Counted from the first letter of the stretch, positions 41,636 to 54,430 are shown. The stretch is DNA of 64,000 bases from Campanula takesimana (GCA_026119855.1 JAOWBW010000268.1:83480-147479), one strand, 5' to 3'. The notes: generated from the letters alone by a model not told the origin. Made by a program: numbers and translations.

Positions 41636-44260
41636 TGTCGCGGCCCCGAACCCCGCGGGCCCGAGACTGCGAGCTAGACGTCGACTTAAAACCAAAACTA
41701 TGAAATACCGAAGTTAAAAATTCAATTTTGAACCAAAAGATGATAACACAAGGTTTTACAAATCCAAGATTAAATCAATAATGTACATCCAACATAAGCT
41801 CCACAGCTTAAACCCAAAAGAATAAAATATACAATTCTTAATGACGTCAATAAAGGGTAATACTATCCCCAAAAGGTTATACATTTAAATAATGTAAACC
41901 GATCCATAACAACCTGCCCCAAATCTCAATCCTCTCGACGTCCTCCTTGAACCGCGAATCCTAATCCTTTTCCTCCTGGGGGGGTTAAGGAAAAAACAAA
42001 GATGGAAATAAACGGGGTGAGATAAAATCTCAGTAAGTTACTAATGCAACTACATGACATGCTAATATGCAATGACCAATAGCAATTAACATAAGACAGA
42101 TAGCAGCGGAATAATAAGTGACATACTGACGAACGGTAACATCCAATAATCAATCATATAAATAAACATATAACAACAAATGAGAGGCTCCCTATCGCCA
42201 ACCGTCCCATACCGGTTGGAAATAACGACCAGCTCAACATGCAACACATAAAGCTGAAATAAACACTCATAAGTGGATACATAGCCAAGGTTTCACCCAA
42301 CTGAAAGAACCAAATAAAGGTCGCTGCGCAGCTTCAATAATCAACAATCAACATCTTCATAGCAGCATGAAAGCTCGAAGAGAAAACCCCGGTACCGGAA
42401 CCAATAACCAAATGAAGTGTCACAAGGGACGGGAGACATGCCACAAAGTCATGCTCCAAGTAAAGCTAAAATGCACACAAAGGAGCTAGCTCTTCTCACA
42501 TCCAAGGCCAATCTGGAGGAGGGTAATAATGGGGCAAAACAATGGTCAACAATCATAATGGACTTGGCTGTGCCATCATAATGTTTCGCATCGCCCAAAC
42601 ACACACAAAATACTAGCTGGACTTTCAAGTAAAGGCTAAGTAATAAAATACTAGCACAATAAACAACCATTGATTCGAAAGTAGGGAATCATACCAATTA
42701 ATCACCACAAAAGATGCAAACGATTACTCAAGAAGAGTTCAATAACAATAGCACAAGGAGTTTCTCATAAAAGAGTCCAACAACATTGACCATTAAAACA
42801 TAATGATTCCAAGATAAGGCACGTACCAAATACATCCTAAATATGATACTCACAAGATATACTCAAAAGATATACTAGGACTATGAACTCAACCACCTCA
42901 TCACACCTGGAATTCCAAATAAGAAATCTGAATGAATACATCTTAGGGTTAATCGAACCGTAGGTACCCAATTGCCAATTCACGCTTCATCTCCGTTCAT
43001 AACGAACCCATTCTAAACACCCCAAACGAATCCAAAAGGTTACACTTATTAGAACATGATCACGAACACATCATAAGATGCCCAAACATATACTAAATGA
43101 TCATCACAAAGATAAGTCAAACCAACAATACCTCAATAAGATGTTCAAAAACCCAATTAACCCTTAATTAATTTCCATCACAAACTTCATCACAAAGGAC
43201 CCAATTCTATCACTAGGGTGTACTACAATGTTCACTAAGGTCAACTAGAAGGACACCCAAGATTTGGACCAAAACGCATTCTTCAATCACACAAACCAAC
43301 AAAATGAAAACTTTCAGAGGACTGTGCGGCCGCCCAAACCCAACTGTGCGGTCGCCCAAAAAGCCATCAAACAAGAACAAAACCTTTCAGATAGATGTGC
43401 GGTCGCCCAGACATTTTTGGGCGGTCGCCCAATACTCTGGTCTGCCGGAATTCGGGAAGAACTAACTGGGTTCTTTCATTTTTAACCCAAACCAAAACTA
43501 AACCAAAATCCAACACTCTTAACTAGCCTATTAACGAACTAAAACAACTTATAGGTCAAAAGAACTCATATAACAACATTTAACAACCAAAATCAAGATT
43601 CAAACCCCACATTCATAAAATCACCATTTTTGACCAAAACTCAAATAAATTCCAAATAAATTGGAAACTCAACCAAACTTCAAATATAACAACTCAAGCA
43701 TTATATAAACATGATATGAACATTTTAACATCAAAATGGGGGAAAAGTAACTTACTTGGATTTTCTCAAAGTTGATGGATTTCAAATATTTTTGATTCTA
43801 CGCGATCCTATCGACGATCTAAACACATTTCACGTTTTAAGAAATGAGAGATTATGAGAGGAAGAGGAAGAAAATGAAGAGAGAAGGAAAGAAAGAAACC
43901 TTACCCTTTTTCTTCTATGGAAGGAGAGAGAAAATGCTGGGAGAGATGAGAGGGAGAGTGAGGGTGAAATGATGGAGGAGAGGGGAAAAGAGGGAGTAAG
44001 TAGGAGGATTAGAGAATTTACACATTGACCCCTTCCCTTACATACTAACACAATAATCTTACACTCCCCACTAACAACTAAGACCCAACACTCCACACTA
44101 GCACAAATAACCAATTAAGTGCTAGGCATAAATTATATAACACATAAAATGCACACATAAATATTTAAATAAATAATAATTTAAATAATTAAATAAGCAA
44201 ATAAATAAATAATAATTATTTATTACTAATAAAATAGAGCCTAGTTTTCGGGTCGTGACA
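41636..44260 (-). repeat. Solo chromovirus LTR
   Basis: Runs TGTCACGACCCG to ..CGCGACA on the minus strand, 2625 bp, with target duplication TTCAA (41631-41635 and 44261-44265). Related to 34646-36808 but longer and with another GC word. It has no interior, so LTR recombination removed the rest. Confidence 0.88.
43324..43432. promoter_or_regulatory. Four GC words in the solo LTR (22-51-22)
   Basis: GTGCGGCCGCCCAA at 43324, GTGCGGTCGCCCAA at 43346, GTGCGGTCGCCCAG at 43397 and GGGCGGTCGCCCAA at 43419. The words are those of the Copia element. Confidence 0.7.
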
Positions 44261-45103
44261 TTCAATCATGGCCAGTCGGCCAACCTTGCGCCGGATGATC
44301 TCAACCGTCAGATCTTCCCATCAGTTTACTATATAAACCATTCCATTCCATTGGTTTAAGGGTCCGATTTTGAGAGCTCTAAGTCCGAGTTTTGGAGTTC
44401 TTAAACACAATTTTCTCCCTAATTAAGCATTCAAACACTCAAGAAGATCCAAGGTTTATTTCTTGCCAACATAGGTAAGTTTTCTAACTTTTTCTTCATG
44501 TTCTTGCATCATTTTTAATGTAGATATTTTATATTCATGTTCTTACATGTTTATTCATAGTTTCTTGATATGCTTTGCATGTTCATTCATATGTTCATAA
44601 TATGTTCTTCGCATGTTCTTCGTGTTCATAGATTAAAACCTTATTTATGCTATATTTAGGGTTGTGATCTTCATAATTACATGTTATTTCATAGCCGATG
44701 ATGATCTAGGGTTCATCAACCCGAGGATGATCTAGGAACTACTTCTAAACCCTAATATTTAGGTAATTCCCCCCTCATTATGCATGATCCCGATTCTTCT
44801 GCCTATTCTAATTCTCTGCGAACTACGCTGACCTGAGCTTCTCACATTGAGAGGAACGTAAGCAATCTTCGGATCCGGTCTAAATCACTAACACACTACA
44901 TACACCGCATCATGATAGAAAGACCGATCAATTCGGGCAATAGGAGTGATAGCGTTCAATATTCTTCTCTTGTTGTAATTTGACCCCCGAACCCATTAAA
45001 CATGCTTTTTCTCAATGTTTTGGCTTTAATTAAAACGGCATGGTGACTCTCATAAATTTAATGTTGCTATGAATATCCCAAATTCAAACACATGTATTCA
45101 CAG

Positions 45104-45121
45104 TGGCGACTCTGCTGGGGA
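45104..45121 (+). other. Primer-binding site of D
   Basis: TGGCGACTCTGCTGGGGA, one base after the LTR. Confidence 0.92.
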
Positions 45122-45177
45122 CTACTTTAAAAGTTTTTCAAACTTAGTGGGTCTAACTTTCGTCACATCATGATGCT

Positions 45178-45490
45178 TGCCATGTTTACACATGCACACG
45201 CCTGCCATGTTTACACATGCACACGCCTGCCATGTTTACACATGCACACATCTGCCATGTTTACACATGCACACATCTGCCATGTTTACACGTGCACACA
45301 CCTGTCAAGTTTACACGTGCACACACCTGCCATGTTTACACGTGCACACACCTGCCATGTTTACACGTGCACACACCTGCCATGTTTACACATGCACACA
45401 CCTGCCATGCTTACACGTGCACACACCTGCCATGTTTACACATGCACACACCTGCCATGTTTACACATGCACACTTGCCATGTTTTCGCG
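45178..45490 (+). repeat. 25-bp CATG hairpin array of D
   Basis: About a dozen units of CATGTTTACACATGCACAC plus a short spacer. The period of 25, not divisible by three, keeps all three frames open, giving spurious Cys/His-rich frames. CATGT pairs with ACATG, or by wobble with ACGTG. Confidence 0.92.
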
Positions 45491-46149
45491 TGCCCCCTAC
45501 AGTTAAGTCATGTTACACATACACCCGCGCACTCCGCCATGTTAATACTTATACCTTGTACCTTGTACCTTGTACCATGTACCCTTGTTATCTTTGCTTT
45601 AGTATTAGGGTCAAACAAAACTCTGCTATGCTCCCTTTTACATTATTCCCTCCCTCTCTCTCTCTTTCTCTCTCTCATGCATTGCATTTGCATCATCCTA
45701 ACATCAAAAGCTTCTCTCTTTTCTCCCTAAAAAGAATTAGTTTCTTGCCTCACACTACCACTAGTCCGTGTCAGCACTGCACATGTCCCTATCACCCGGA
45801 GTATTCGATGTGCGGGAATTTGTGCGCTACTGCCGCCCTCTTTTTGAGTCACTCGTCTACTCCACTCACCGTGTACGTTCCGCGAGCGGTGGGAACCTTT
45901 TATCCTACCTGTGTCAACCCACACATAGAGATTAGGACACTCCTTAGACCAACCATTTAGGATGTAAATAAATGCAAAAAGTTTCGCAAAATAAAATGTG
46001 CATTGCATCTAGGCGACCTCTAAGGTCCATCGCTCACCCCTTGGGCCATCTATCAAAATTCCTCATGTTGGCCTATCTAGGTTACCTACCCATCATTGCG
46101 ATTCATTTGGGTCTACCCTTCATCTCGACCCGATTTGGTCAAAATCCCA
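45491..46149 (+). other. Leader of D
   Basis: Same wording as in A, E and H: CT-rich run, 'TAAAAAGAATTAGTTTCTTG' block and CACCGTG..CGGTGGGAAC stem-loop near 45867-45897. No gene. Confidence 0.6.
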
Positions 46150-47465
46150 CCATCCTTTGGCCTCTTAGGACAACTTTATCTACCTTTGACATCCTAGGTC
46201 AACCTTATCCGCCTTCGACCTCTTAGGTCAAACCTTGGACTCCTTAGGTCAACTTTATCACCCCTCGACCTTTGACCCCTTAGGTCAATCTTATCTACCT
46301 TTGACCGCCTAGGTCAACCTTCCCAACTATTGACCTCCTAGGTCAACCTTATCTACCTTTGACCTCCTAGGTCAACCCCTCGACCTCTTAGGTCAACCTT
46401 TGACCCCATAGGTCAACCTCATCCGCCTTTGACCTCTTAGGTCTGTCCTTGACCGCCTAGGTCAACTTTATCCGCCTTTGACCTCTTAGGTCTACCCTTG
46501 ACCTCCTAGGTCAACCCTATCACCTTCGACCTCTTAGCTCACTCCTCGACCTCTTAGGTCAACCTTTGACCCCATAGGTCAACCTCATCCACCTTTGACC
46601 TCTTAGGTTAACCCTTGACCGCCTAGGTCAACCTCATCTACCTTTGACCTCTTAGGTCACCCCTCGACCTCTTAGGTCAACCCTTGACCGCCTAGGTCAA
46701 CTTTATCCGCCTCCGACCTCTTAGGTCAACCCTTGACCTCCTAGGTCAACCTTATCACCTTTGACCTCTTAGGTCAACTTTTGGCCCCCTCGGTCAACAT
46801 TATCACCCGTTGACCTCTTAGGTCAACCTTTGACCTCCTAGGTCAATCCAATCACCTTCGACCTCTTAGGTCAAACTTGGACTCCTAGGTAAACCTTATC
46901 CGTTTTCGACCTCTTAGGTCAATCTTTGATTCCATAGGTGAACCCAATTACCTTTGGTCCTAACCCGCTTAGGTCAAACCGTCATCTTGACCCACCTAGG
47001 TCATTATTTGACCCACCGTCGTCCAGACCAACCTAGGTCAACCCGTTTAGGTCCACACACCATCCTTGACCCATCTAGGTCAACTTGTCTGTCTTAGGAT
47101 TAAAACTACCCCTTCACCTTTAACCCGTCGAGGTCAACCCTTGACCCGCTTAGGTCGATTTACCTATCTTGGATCCATCTAGGTCAATCTCCAACCTCCC
47201 TTGGTCAACCAACCCGAATAGGTTAGCCTACTCGCTTTTGACCCGCCTAAGTCAAACCATGTCTATCCCGCTTAGATCATTCCATAGGCAACCCGCTACA
47301 ACCCGCTATCTTGATCCATTCAACATATAGGTCAATCCAACCATTTCCCAATTAGGTCGACCTATCCTTTACCCATCTAGGTCAACCCACCATCATCGAT
47401 GCGATCTTCCTTGACCCACCTCTCGGATTATTTAGATCAAACCTTAAGTCAAACCTTGCCCGACT
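46150..47465 (+). repeat. TTGACC/GGTCAA array of D
   Basis: Dozens of TTGACC..TAGGTCAA pairs, regular to about 46950 and then decaying. Counterpart of the E array. Confidence 0.88.
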
Positions 47466-47800
47466 CCTATAGGTCTTCCTCACCCATGCTTGACCAAGGA
47501 CCGAGTCATCTCCCTCCTCTTGACCCCTATGGTCATCTCTCACCTCTTTTTAAAAGTCTAACTTGACTCGAACTACGGCGACCTGAGCCTCTTATTGTGT
47601 GGGACCTCTCCCTCATGGTAAGGGGAACATAGGCAACTTCGGCCCTGTCAAACTTTCAAATTCTTGTCAAAAATGCATTTCAAAGTATGGAGACCGACTC
47701 TTTTCCAAAAGTGATTTTATAACGATGCCTTGTCATTAATTATAAATCTAAGCTCAATTCAAAGACATAATTCCCCCACAACTATTGTAGATCCTGCATC
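47466..47800 (+). other. Module region before the D protein
   Basis: CTACG 47573-47577 faces CATAG 47628-47632 (one mismatch); CCTCTT 47588-47593 pairs with AAGGGG 47620-47625. Homologous to 21995-22348 in F. Confidence 0.6.
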
Positions 47801-48520
47801 ATGTCTGTTGAAAGGAACATCGAAGTTGCAAATGAAGCTATTACCCAAGGTCTCGAGACAACTCTCCACACCAATACTGATCTCGATGAGCAAGTGCTCC
47901 ATTTCGAGACCATCCTCAACGAGCAAGCAACCCTCTTCCAGACCGCTCTCGACGAATAAGAAGCCTACTTTGAGACTGTCCTCCTCAAGCAAGTCGACCG
48001 CTTTCAAAAAGAGATGTGCAAGGCTCTAAAGGACACCGAGAAGCGTCTTCACTCTGATATTTATTTCATTTATGATTACCTCGGCCGAGTTCTCCCTCTT
48101 GCTCAATTTCAACACCCGTACGCTCCTCAAATGTATGGGCCATCACAGATTTCCCCCGTTGGGATGCCTCCTAAGACTACTCATCAACGATAGGTACCGG
48201 TACCTAAACCACCCTCAAAGACAGTTCGGAAGGACGAACGCGAGTACAATGACTTGGGTATGCCGTTAGCCAAACTCTTCGAAAGTCTAGTTCAAGCCGG
48301 CAAGTTGTCTCCTTTGTTCAACTATGAACCAAGTAGGGTGAAGCAAGGCTTGGATCCCTCCAAACACTGCCAATACCACCAGTACATTGGGCATGACACC
48401 GAAGATTGCCTCCAATTGAGGAGAAAGATTCAAAGCCTTATTGCCATCGGAGCCATCACCCGCCAACGGAATACGTGGGCATGGGCAAAAGAGGAAATTG
48501 GGGCTACCTCCTTTAAATAA
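47801..48520 (+). pseudogene. Coiled-coil plus zinc-knuckle protein of D, two stops
   Basis: Starts at the ATG at 47801 (MSVERNIEV..). One frame runs to 48520 with in-frame TAA at 47957 and TAG at 48191. N-terminal coiled coil, Pro-rich middle, 'DLGMPLAKLFESLVQAGKLSPLF' and knuckle CQYHQYIGHDTEDC. Homologous to F and to the 3' module of the RT chimera in A. Probably nucleocapsid-like; no other gag domain. Confidence 0.75.
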
Positions 48521-49422
48521 AAGAAAAGAAAAGGGTCACTCAGTCTTCGTAGGTTCTAGCGTGTCCTTAGTCAAAAGTCCACCTTGGACGATTTTTGTTT
48601 CTTTAAGTAAAAGTCCACCCCGGACTAGTCAGTTTAAATCTTTTAATTCCAATAAAAGGGTCTTTATTTCTTTTCTTTTCTCTCTAGACTTGAGACATAA
48701 ACTTGCATATATCAATTTCATGAAAATTGTCTTATTCACCATTTTCGCTTGATTGCTATATCTTTATATGATAAATTAATCTTAATCTTTCTCATTAATG
48801 ACGACTCATTAAAAGGTAAATGGACCCACAAACCATTCACATAACTAAGTAAACGATTAATCCCAAAATAACAAATGCTTCGATCAATTGGGATGAACGA
48901 ATCACTTTCTCTTCTCTCTACATTCTACCCCCATACACTCTCTCTATACACTCACCCCTTGTACACACTTCATGTACACTCTCTATATACACCTTCTCCC
49001 ATACACTATCCTCATACGTCTCTCATCCCACCATTAGACCCCTTTTTTATAAGGTCGTGACAAAGAAATGGACCGCGGTTGCTCATCATCAAATAGACAT
49101 CCATGCTGCCACAATTTAAAGGGTTGGTTGGTTCCCTTCATGAGTACTACATGCCGTTACACTGGGGTTGTCCGTATTCCATCGCAAATGTAAGACAAGT
49201 GCACGAAGTCATTCATGCCATTAATTGGTGCACGTGATAATCCAATGGAGCTCTACCGGTGAAAATCAAGGGGCTAGGATGCCCGCTGCCAGCAAAAAGC
49301 CGCTTGAACTATAAGGAAGCTACCTCGCAATCGAGAGAGGCGAAAGCAAACTAGGGGCTTGTCTCGCCCAATGTTTCATGTACAAATAAAAAAAATATAT
49401 ATATAAAAAAAAATATGGCTCG
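48521..49422 (+). other. Non-coding interval of D
   Basis: Two GTCC/GGAC hairpins (48577 and 48613), a tail shared with F to about 48940, then a pyrimidine-rich stretch with ACACTC repeats. No gene recognised. Confidence 0.5.
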
Positions 49423-50452
49423 CTAGGTTGAAACCCAAAAGGGCGACCTAGGCAAAAGTTAGAGCGTTGCACAAAAAGAAGCCCGCTAGGTTGAAAACCC
49501 GAAAGGGCGGCCTAGGCAAAAAAAGGGTGTGCACAAAGACATAAAAATAAAAAATAAAGAAAAATAGAAGGGGCTATCACCATAGAAAAGTAAAAGTCCC
49601 ATTTTATTTCACTTCAAATGTTCTATTTTTCTTTCTTTCCCTACAAAGAAGATTAACGCGGTAGCAGCAGCCATGACAACTACAATGGAGCAATCCACCG
49701 CAATGAGCTGCAATGAAGCAATCCAAAGCAACAAGCTACAACGGAGCAACCTATCGCGACAAATGAACCTCATACTCAAACCCAACTTCATCGTCAACCG
49801 GGCAACCACTCAAAGCCAAACATAACCTACCTTGGGCCAACTTTCTTTCTTTTCTTTCCTCCCACACATACCCACTGAAACCCGACACCATCGTCAAGCG
49901 GGTCATCCCCGAACTACGCGGACCTGAGCTCCTCACCTTGAGGAGAACGTAGGCAACCTCCCGGTTCGGTCCAAAATATACACAACCCACCTCGAGCCAA
50001 TTTTCTTTCTCTTCTCTCTTCCCCCATATTTCTACTCCTGACTTCTTCACTCACAATTGATCAAAACATTTATTTGAGGCTATTTGTTTACCAATTAACC
50101 ATAACTCATTAACTAATCAACGAGGTCCATTCTCGAGCAATCAAATGAGAATCTTGAATAAAACAATTTTCAAATGTCTCGATAAGTCTTCTGTTCTACA
50201 ATCTAGGAAAGAGCTAAACACTTACTTTCTGTCAAGCAGGGGCTTCCTTCCATTTATATACACTCAATTGTCCAAAGAGTCAAAATGCGAGTACTATCTC
50301 TCTCTCCCTCTCACTATCACCAAAATGCCCCCGCATGTTTAAACAATTATTTTTCCCTTTTGAGTCGACTGAATGATTTTCAAAAAAAAAAAAAAAACAA
50401 GATGACGCAAAAGAGATGCCCGCTAGATTGAAAACCTGAAAGGACGGTCTAG
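49423..50452 (+). other. Stem-loop group of D
   Basis: Hairpin pair: CTAGGT/ACCTAG (49423-49451, inner CCC-AAAA-GGG) and CTAGG/CCTAG (49486-49515, inner CCC-GAAA-GGG). A CTACG/CGTAG module at 49914-49952 has inner stem CTCCTC/GAGGAG. A fifth hairpin, CTAGA/TCTAG, is at 50423-50452. Same order as 7559-7766 in A. No coding frame. Confidence 0.65.
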
Positions 50453-50459
50453 GCAGAAA

Positions 50460-50770
50460 AAAGGGTGCGTCTCAAAGGAGGTAGGATACCCCACTCTACG
50501 CCCTTATCGAACTGGGGCTTCCCCAACAGAATGGGTCGACTATAGGGTTTTCTCAGAGAATATTGAGGCTTCGATAAGCACATACTTAGAAGAAGGGCAT
50601 CCCTCATCATCAACCTCGACGTAGAATTTCTCAAAGGAGGAAGGGTACCCGCTCACCAAATTAGAGAATCCCCGATGGAATGGGTCGACTATGTGGTTTC
50701 CCAGAGAATACCGAGGCTTCAACAAGGATGTACTTGGAAGATGGACACCCCTCATCGTCAAACTCGGCAC
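50460..50770. repeat. Diverged duplication of about 160 bp
   Basis: 50460-50625 and 50626-50770 share 'CTCAAAGGAGG', 'AATGGGTCGACTAT' and 'ACTT(A/G)GAAGA' blocks. The minus strand of both is open and gives similar short peptides, so this may be a relic of a coding duplication. Product unknown. Confidence 0.45.
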
Positions 50771-50870
50771 GTGACAAACTCTTTGAATTGGTTAGAATCG
50801 TAATTAATTATAAAGCATCTTTATAAAGTCATAACACTTTCAAAAGTTTTCTCTTCCACGACACTTTGTT

Positions 50871-52410
50871 TATAAACCCGCACTCTCGGTCTCCAAAAAA
50901 TTTGTATAAACCTCCTCGGTCCACTCTGAGACCCATCTTTGTGATTCTTGAACCGACTCGGTCCTCCACCCTATTTCTTACACAATAGAATACCCTTAGG
51001 TCCCAACCTACCTGGTTCAAAACCTTAGGTCCCAAGCCTACCCGGTCGGTCTTGCCTAAGTTACACCATAAACTCTCTAGGTCTCGAGCCTACCCGATCA
51101 GTCTTACCTAGGTCCCAAACCTGCCCGGTGAGTCTTACCTAGGTTACATCATAACCTCTTAGCTCGACCTTCCGCAAGTTCGTAGCATGCCCCCTTCGGC
51201 CTCAAACCGGTTCTACCCAAAACTTCAGACCTTAAACCAGTTAACCAAAGCCAAATCCTTAGGGTGACCCATTAGGTCCCGAACCTACCGGTCCCGAGCC
51301 TACCCGATCTCCTAGATCTCAAACCTACCAACACATACTCATCCTTACCTTGTCTAAGTAATAGCTCTCTTATCCTCCTAGGTCCAATCTCTTAGGTCTA
51401 CTCAGTCTAACCTGTTGAGCAATCCTTTAGATCCCAAGACCACTCGAGTCTACCAATCGCCTATCTTTTAAGTCTCTAGCATATCCGATCCACACATTAG
51501 GTCTCAACTCCTAAACCCTTTAGGTCACAAAACTGTCCACTCTCTAGGTCTATAAGGGTCCGACTAAAAGCGACACATCTACGTCTCCCGACTCCCGTCA
51601 TGTCCAAGCCATGACCCTACCACTCTTAAACCTACCAAGTACCAACCTAGTGTCACCCATTAGCCTCAAAAGACTTCCTAGTCTGACCTTCAACCCCTTA
51701 AGGACTCTAACCTACTTAATCCAAGCCGAGTCCAAACCTCGCCACCTATAAGGTCCACCCTTAAATTCGATGGATCTCAAACATCGTTCCCCCGACGAGT
51801 CCAAACCTTGAACCTACTCAAAACACATAGGATCTCCTGCGCACCGCGACATGCCTTAAGGATCTCAAAACCCATCCGGTCAAGACTCTTGTCCTTAGCA
51901 CCTCTGGTCCCATCCCTAACCTACCTTCACAATTGCCAAACGACCTTAGTCACACGCATGACCTCTAAGACAAAATTAAGTCCTAAGCATACCCAATCCA
52001 ACTTAGGTACCTATTGTACTCGAGCGAAGTCTTGGACACTCAATCCCTTTACCTAAAGCGCCAACATGGTCACATATCCAGACCCATTTCTCGCACATGG
52101 CTCACACCTAGCACACCTTAGAGCCCAAAACCGACATGCGTATTAGGTACTAGGATCATCCAATCCCAATCCATTACTCCTTGGCCGACCTCAAGCCTGC
52201 TTGGTCCTAACCCATAACGCGGTTTCTCTAGGAAAAAAGACTTACCCGCCTGAAAGCCTTATGTCCCAACGCTACCCTGCCTAGCTAAACCCTAACACTC
52301 TAGCCTAGGTCTAACCTATCGAGCCTATCCAGCCATGAGGTATCAAGCTCACCTGCCCCAAACCGCAAAACTCTTAGACCTCAAACTTGCTCGGTCTAAA
52401 CCAAGACAAA
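50871..52410. repeat. Degenerate 'TAGGTC..CCTACC' array
   Basis: Loose repeats around 'CCTAGGTCCCAAGCCTACCCGGTC'-like wording (short pieces only), probably an old version of the neighbouring arrays. No gene. Confidence 0.5.
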
Positions 52411-53560
52411 CCTTCAAATGCTTTCTGTCTCCAAACCCTAGCCTTAAGCCTAGGTAGTCACATTCTCTCCAAACCCTAGCCTCAAGCCTAGGTAGTCACC
52501 TTCTATTCAAAGCCTAGCCTTAAACCTAGGTAATCGCATTCCCTCTAAACCCTAGTCCCAAACCTAGGTAATCGCCTTCTCTCTAAACCCTAGCCTCAAG
52601 CCTAGGTAGTCACCTTCTATCCGAAGCCTAGCCTTAAACCTAGGTAATCACATCTTCCCAAACCCTAGCCTCAAGCCTAGGTAGTCACATTCTCTCTAAA
52701 CCCTAGCCCCAAGCCTAGGTAATTACATCCTTCCAAACCCTAGCCTAAAGCCTAAGAAGTTACATCCTTCTTAAACCCTAGCCTTGATCCTAGGTACTCA
52801 CATTCCCTCCAAACCCTAGCCTCAAGCCTAGGTAGTCGCATTCCTTCTAAATCCTAGCCTCAAGCCTTGATAGTCGCATTCCTTCTAAACCCTAGCCTCG
52901 AGCTTAGGTAGTCACATTCCTTCTAAACTCTAGCCTCGAGCTTAGGTAGTTACATCCTTTCCAAACCTTAACCTCGAGATTAGGTAGTTACATTCGCTCC
53001 AAACCCTAGCCTCAAGCCTAGGTAGTTACATTCGCTCTAAACCCTAGCTTTAAGCCTAGGAAACCACAACATCCTCTTTAACCCTAGCCCCAAGTTCTAG
53101 GGAATTTCCAAAGCCCCGTATGCAACATCCTTTCCAAAAACTCCTGAAACCCTAGTCTCGAAACCTAGGAAATTTACAATCTCAATCCCCCATCTTATTG
53201 AACCCTAGTCTTACGCCAAGGATATGATGCCCTAGCGTCGAGCTTAGGATTCAGTAATCTCTCCAAACCCTAGCCTCGAGCCTAGGTAGTCGCATTCTCT
53301 CCAAACCCTAGCCTCAATCCTAAGAAGCCGTATTCACTCTAAACCCTAGCCTCGAGCCAAGGTAGTCCCATTATCTCCAAACCTTAGCCTCAAGCCTAGG
53401 TAGTCGCATTCGCTCCAAACCCTAGCCTCGAGCCTAGGTAGTCGCACTCTTTCTAAACCCTAGCCACGGGCCTAGGAGACCATATCCTTACTCAACCCTA
53501 GCGACGAGCTTAGGATCCAGCATTCCCTTCAAACCCTAGTCCTAGACCTAGGAAATTCCT
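52411..53560 (+). repeat. Telobox-like array, about 37-bp units
   Basis: About 20 copies of AAACCCTAG, each followed by CC..AAGCCTAGGTAGT. CCTAG pairs with CTAGG. AAACCCTA is the plant telobox core. The spacing rules out a telomere remnant. Confidence 0.82.
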
Positions 53561-54310
53561 TCACCTTAGTCTCAAAATATAGGAAGTAGCCTAAAGCCTA
53601 GGTTACCACGAACGTTTCCAAGCCATAGTCACCAATCCCGGAAAATGGGGAACCCTAACATCAAGCTTAGTGGACCTTCCGCAAAAGCAATCCCTCTTCC
53701 CAAAGGTCCATGGTCTCGAGCCTAGGAAGTCACAACCTTTCTAACTCCCAGCATTATGTCTAAAAGCCAACGCCTTTGCAACCTCTGAGCCTACCACAAC
53801 TCCAAGCCCTAGCCTCCTAGACCTAGGAAATTCCTAAACCCTAGTCCCAAACCTAGGAGAGTCATGGTCCTTAAACACCAGTTTCCAAACCCTTGTTCGA
53901 AACCCTAACATCTAGAAAGTTCCCGAACCTCAACCTTTCCAAGCCCTAGCACTAAGCCTAGGATAGAATACTTTCCTCATGCTTAAATGAACTCCAATCC
54001 CTAGCCCGTAAGCCTAGGAAACCCACATTATCTCCAAGACATAATCTAAAGCCCAAGAAGCCGTGACATCTTTGGCATCCCTATCTCAAGATTAGGAGAT
54101 CACCATCTTCCTTATTCCCTTTCCTTAAAAAGCCTTAGGTCCTACCTCTAGGCAACCAAGAAAAATGTCCCTTACCTAACACCTTGGTCTCAATGGCTCG
54201 TAGCCTCATTCCCTCCTAAATTAGGATAAGTGGAACCCAGATCATGTTTCCCATATTAGCAACTACCCGAGAGTCCATCTCCTTCGCGTCTCTCTAAAGG
54301 TCCTTTGCCC
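53561..54310. other. Decayed continuation of the telobox-like array
   Basis: Scattered AACCCTAG and CCTAGGAAA pieces without a regular period. No gene. Confidence 0.4.
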
Positions 54311-54430
54311 TTATGACTCACCAAAGAGTCCTTTGTGACTCCCCGAGAGTCTATCACCCTTGTGACTCCCCGAGAGTCTATCACCTTTGTGACTCCCCGA
54401 GAGTTCATCCCGTTTGCGACTTCATAACAA
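54311..54430 (+). repeat. 27-bp GACTC hairpin array
   Basis: GACTC..GAGTC units start at 54315, 54337, 54364 and 54391, with a relic after. GACTC pairs with GAGTC across CCCGA or similar. Confidence 0.8.

Larger units (their letters stand above)
41367..45102 (+). repeat. 5' LTR of D, split by a solo LTR
   Basis: Pieces 41367-41635 and 44261-45102. GC words start at 41568 and 41602. The solo LTR separates these words from the TATA box in 44320-44340 (ACTATATAAACC). Confidence 0.9.

Noticed and set aside
45170..45960. Cys/His-rich open frames in all three plus frames
   Set aside because: They translate a 25-bp tandem repeat; the period is not a multiple of three, so every frame stays open. 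The same applies at 879-1445, 28939-29271 and 58601-58922.
52411..53560. Interstitial telomere remnant
   Set aside because: AAACCCTAG cores are separated by about 28 bp of unrelated repeat unit, not contiguous telomere repeats.
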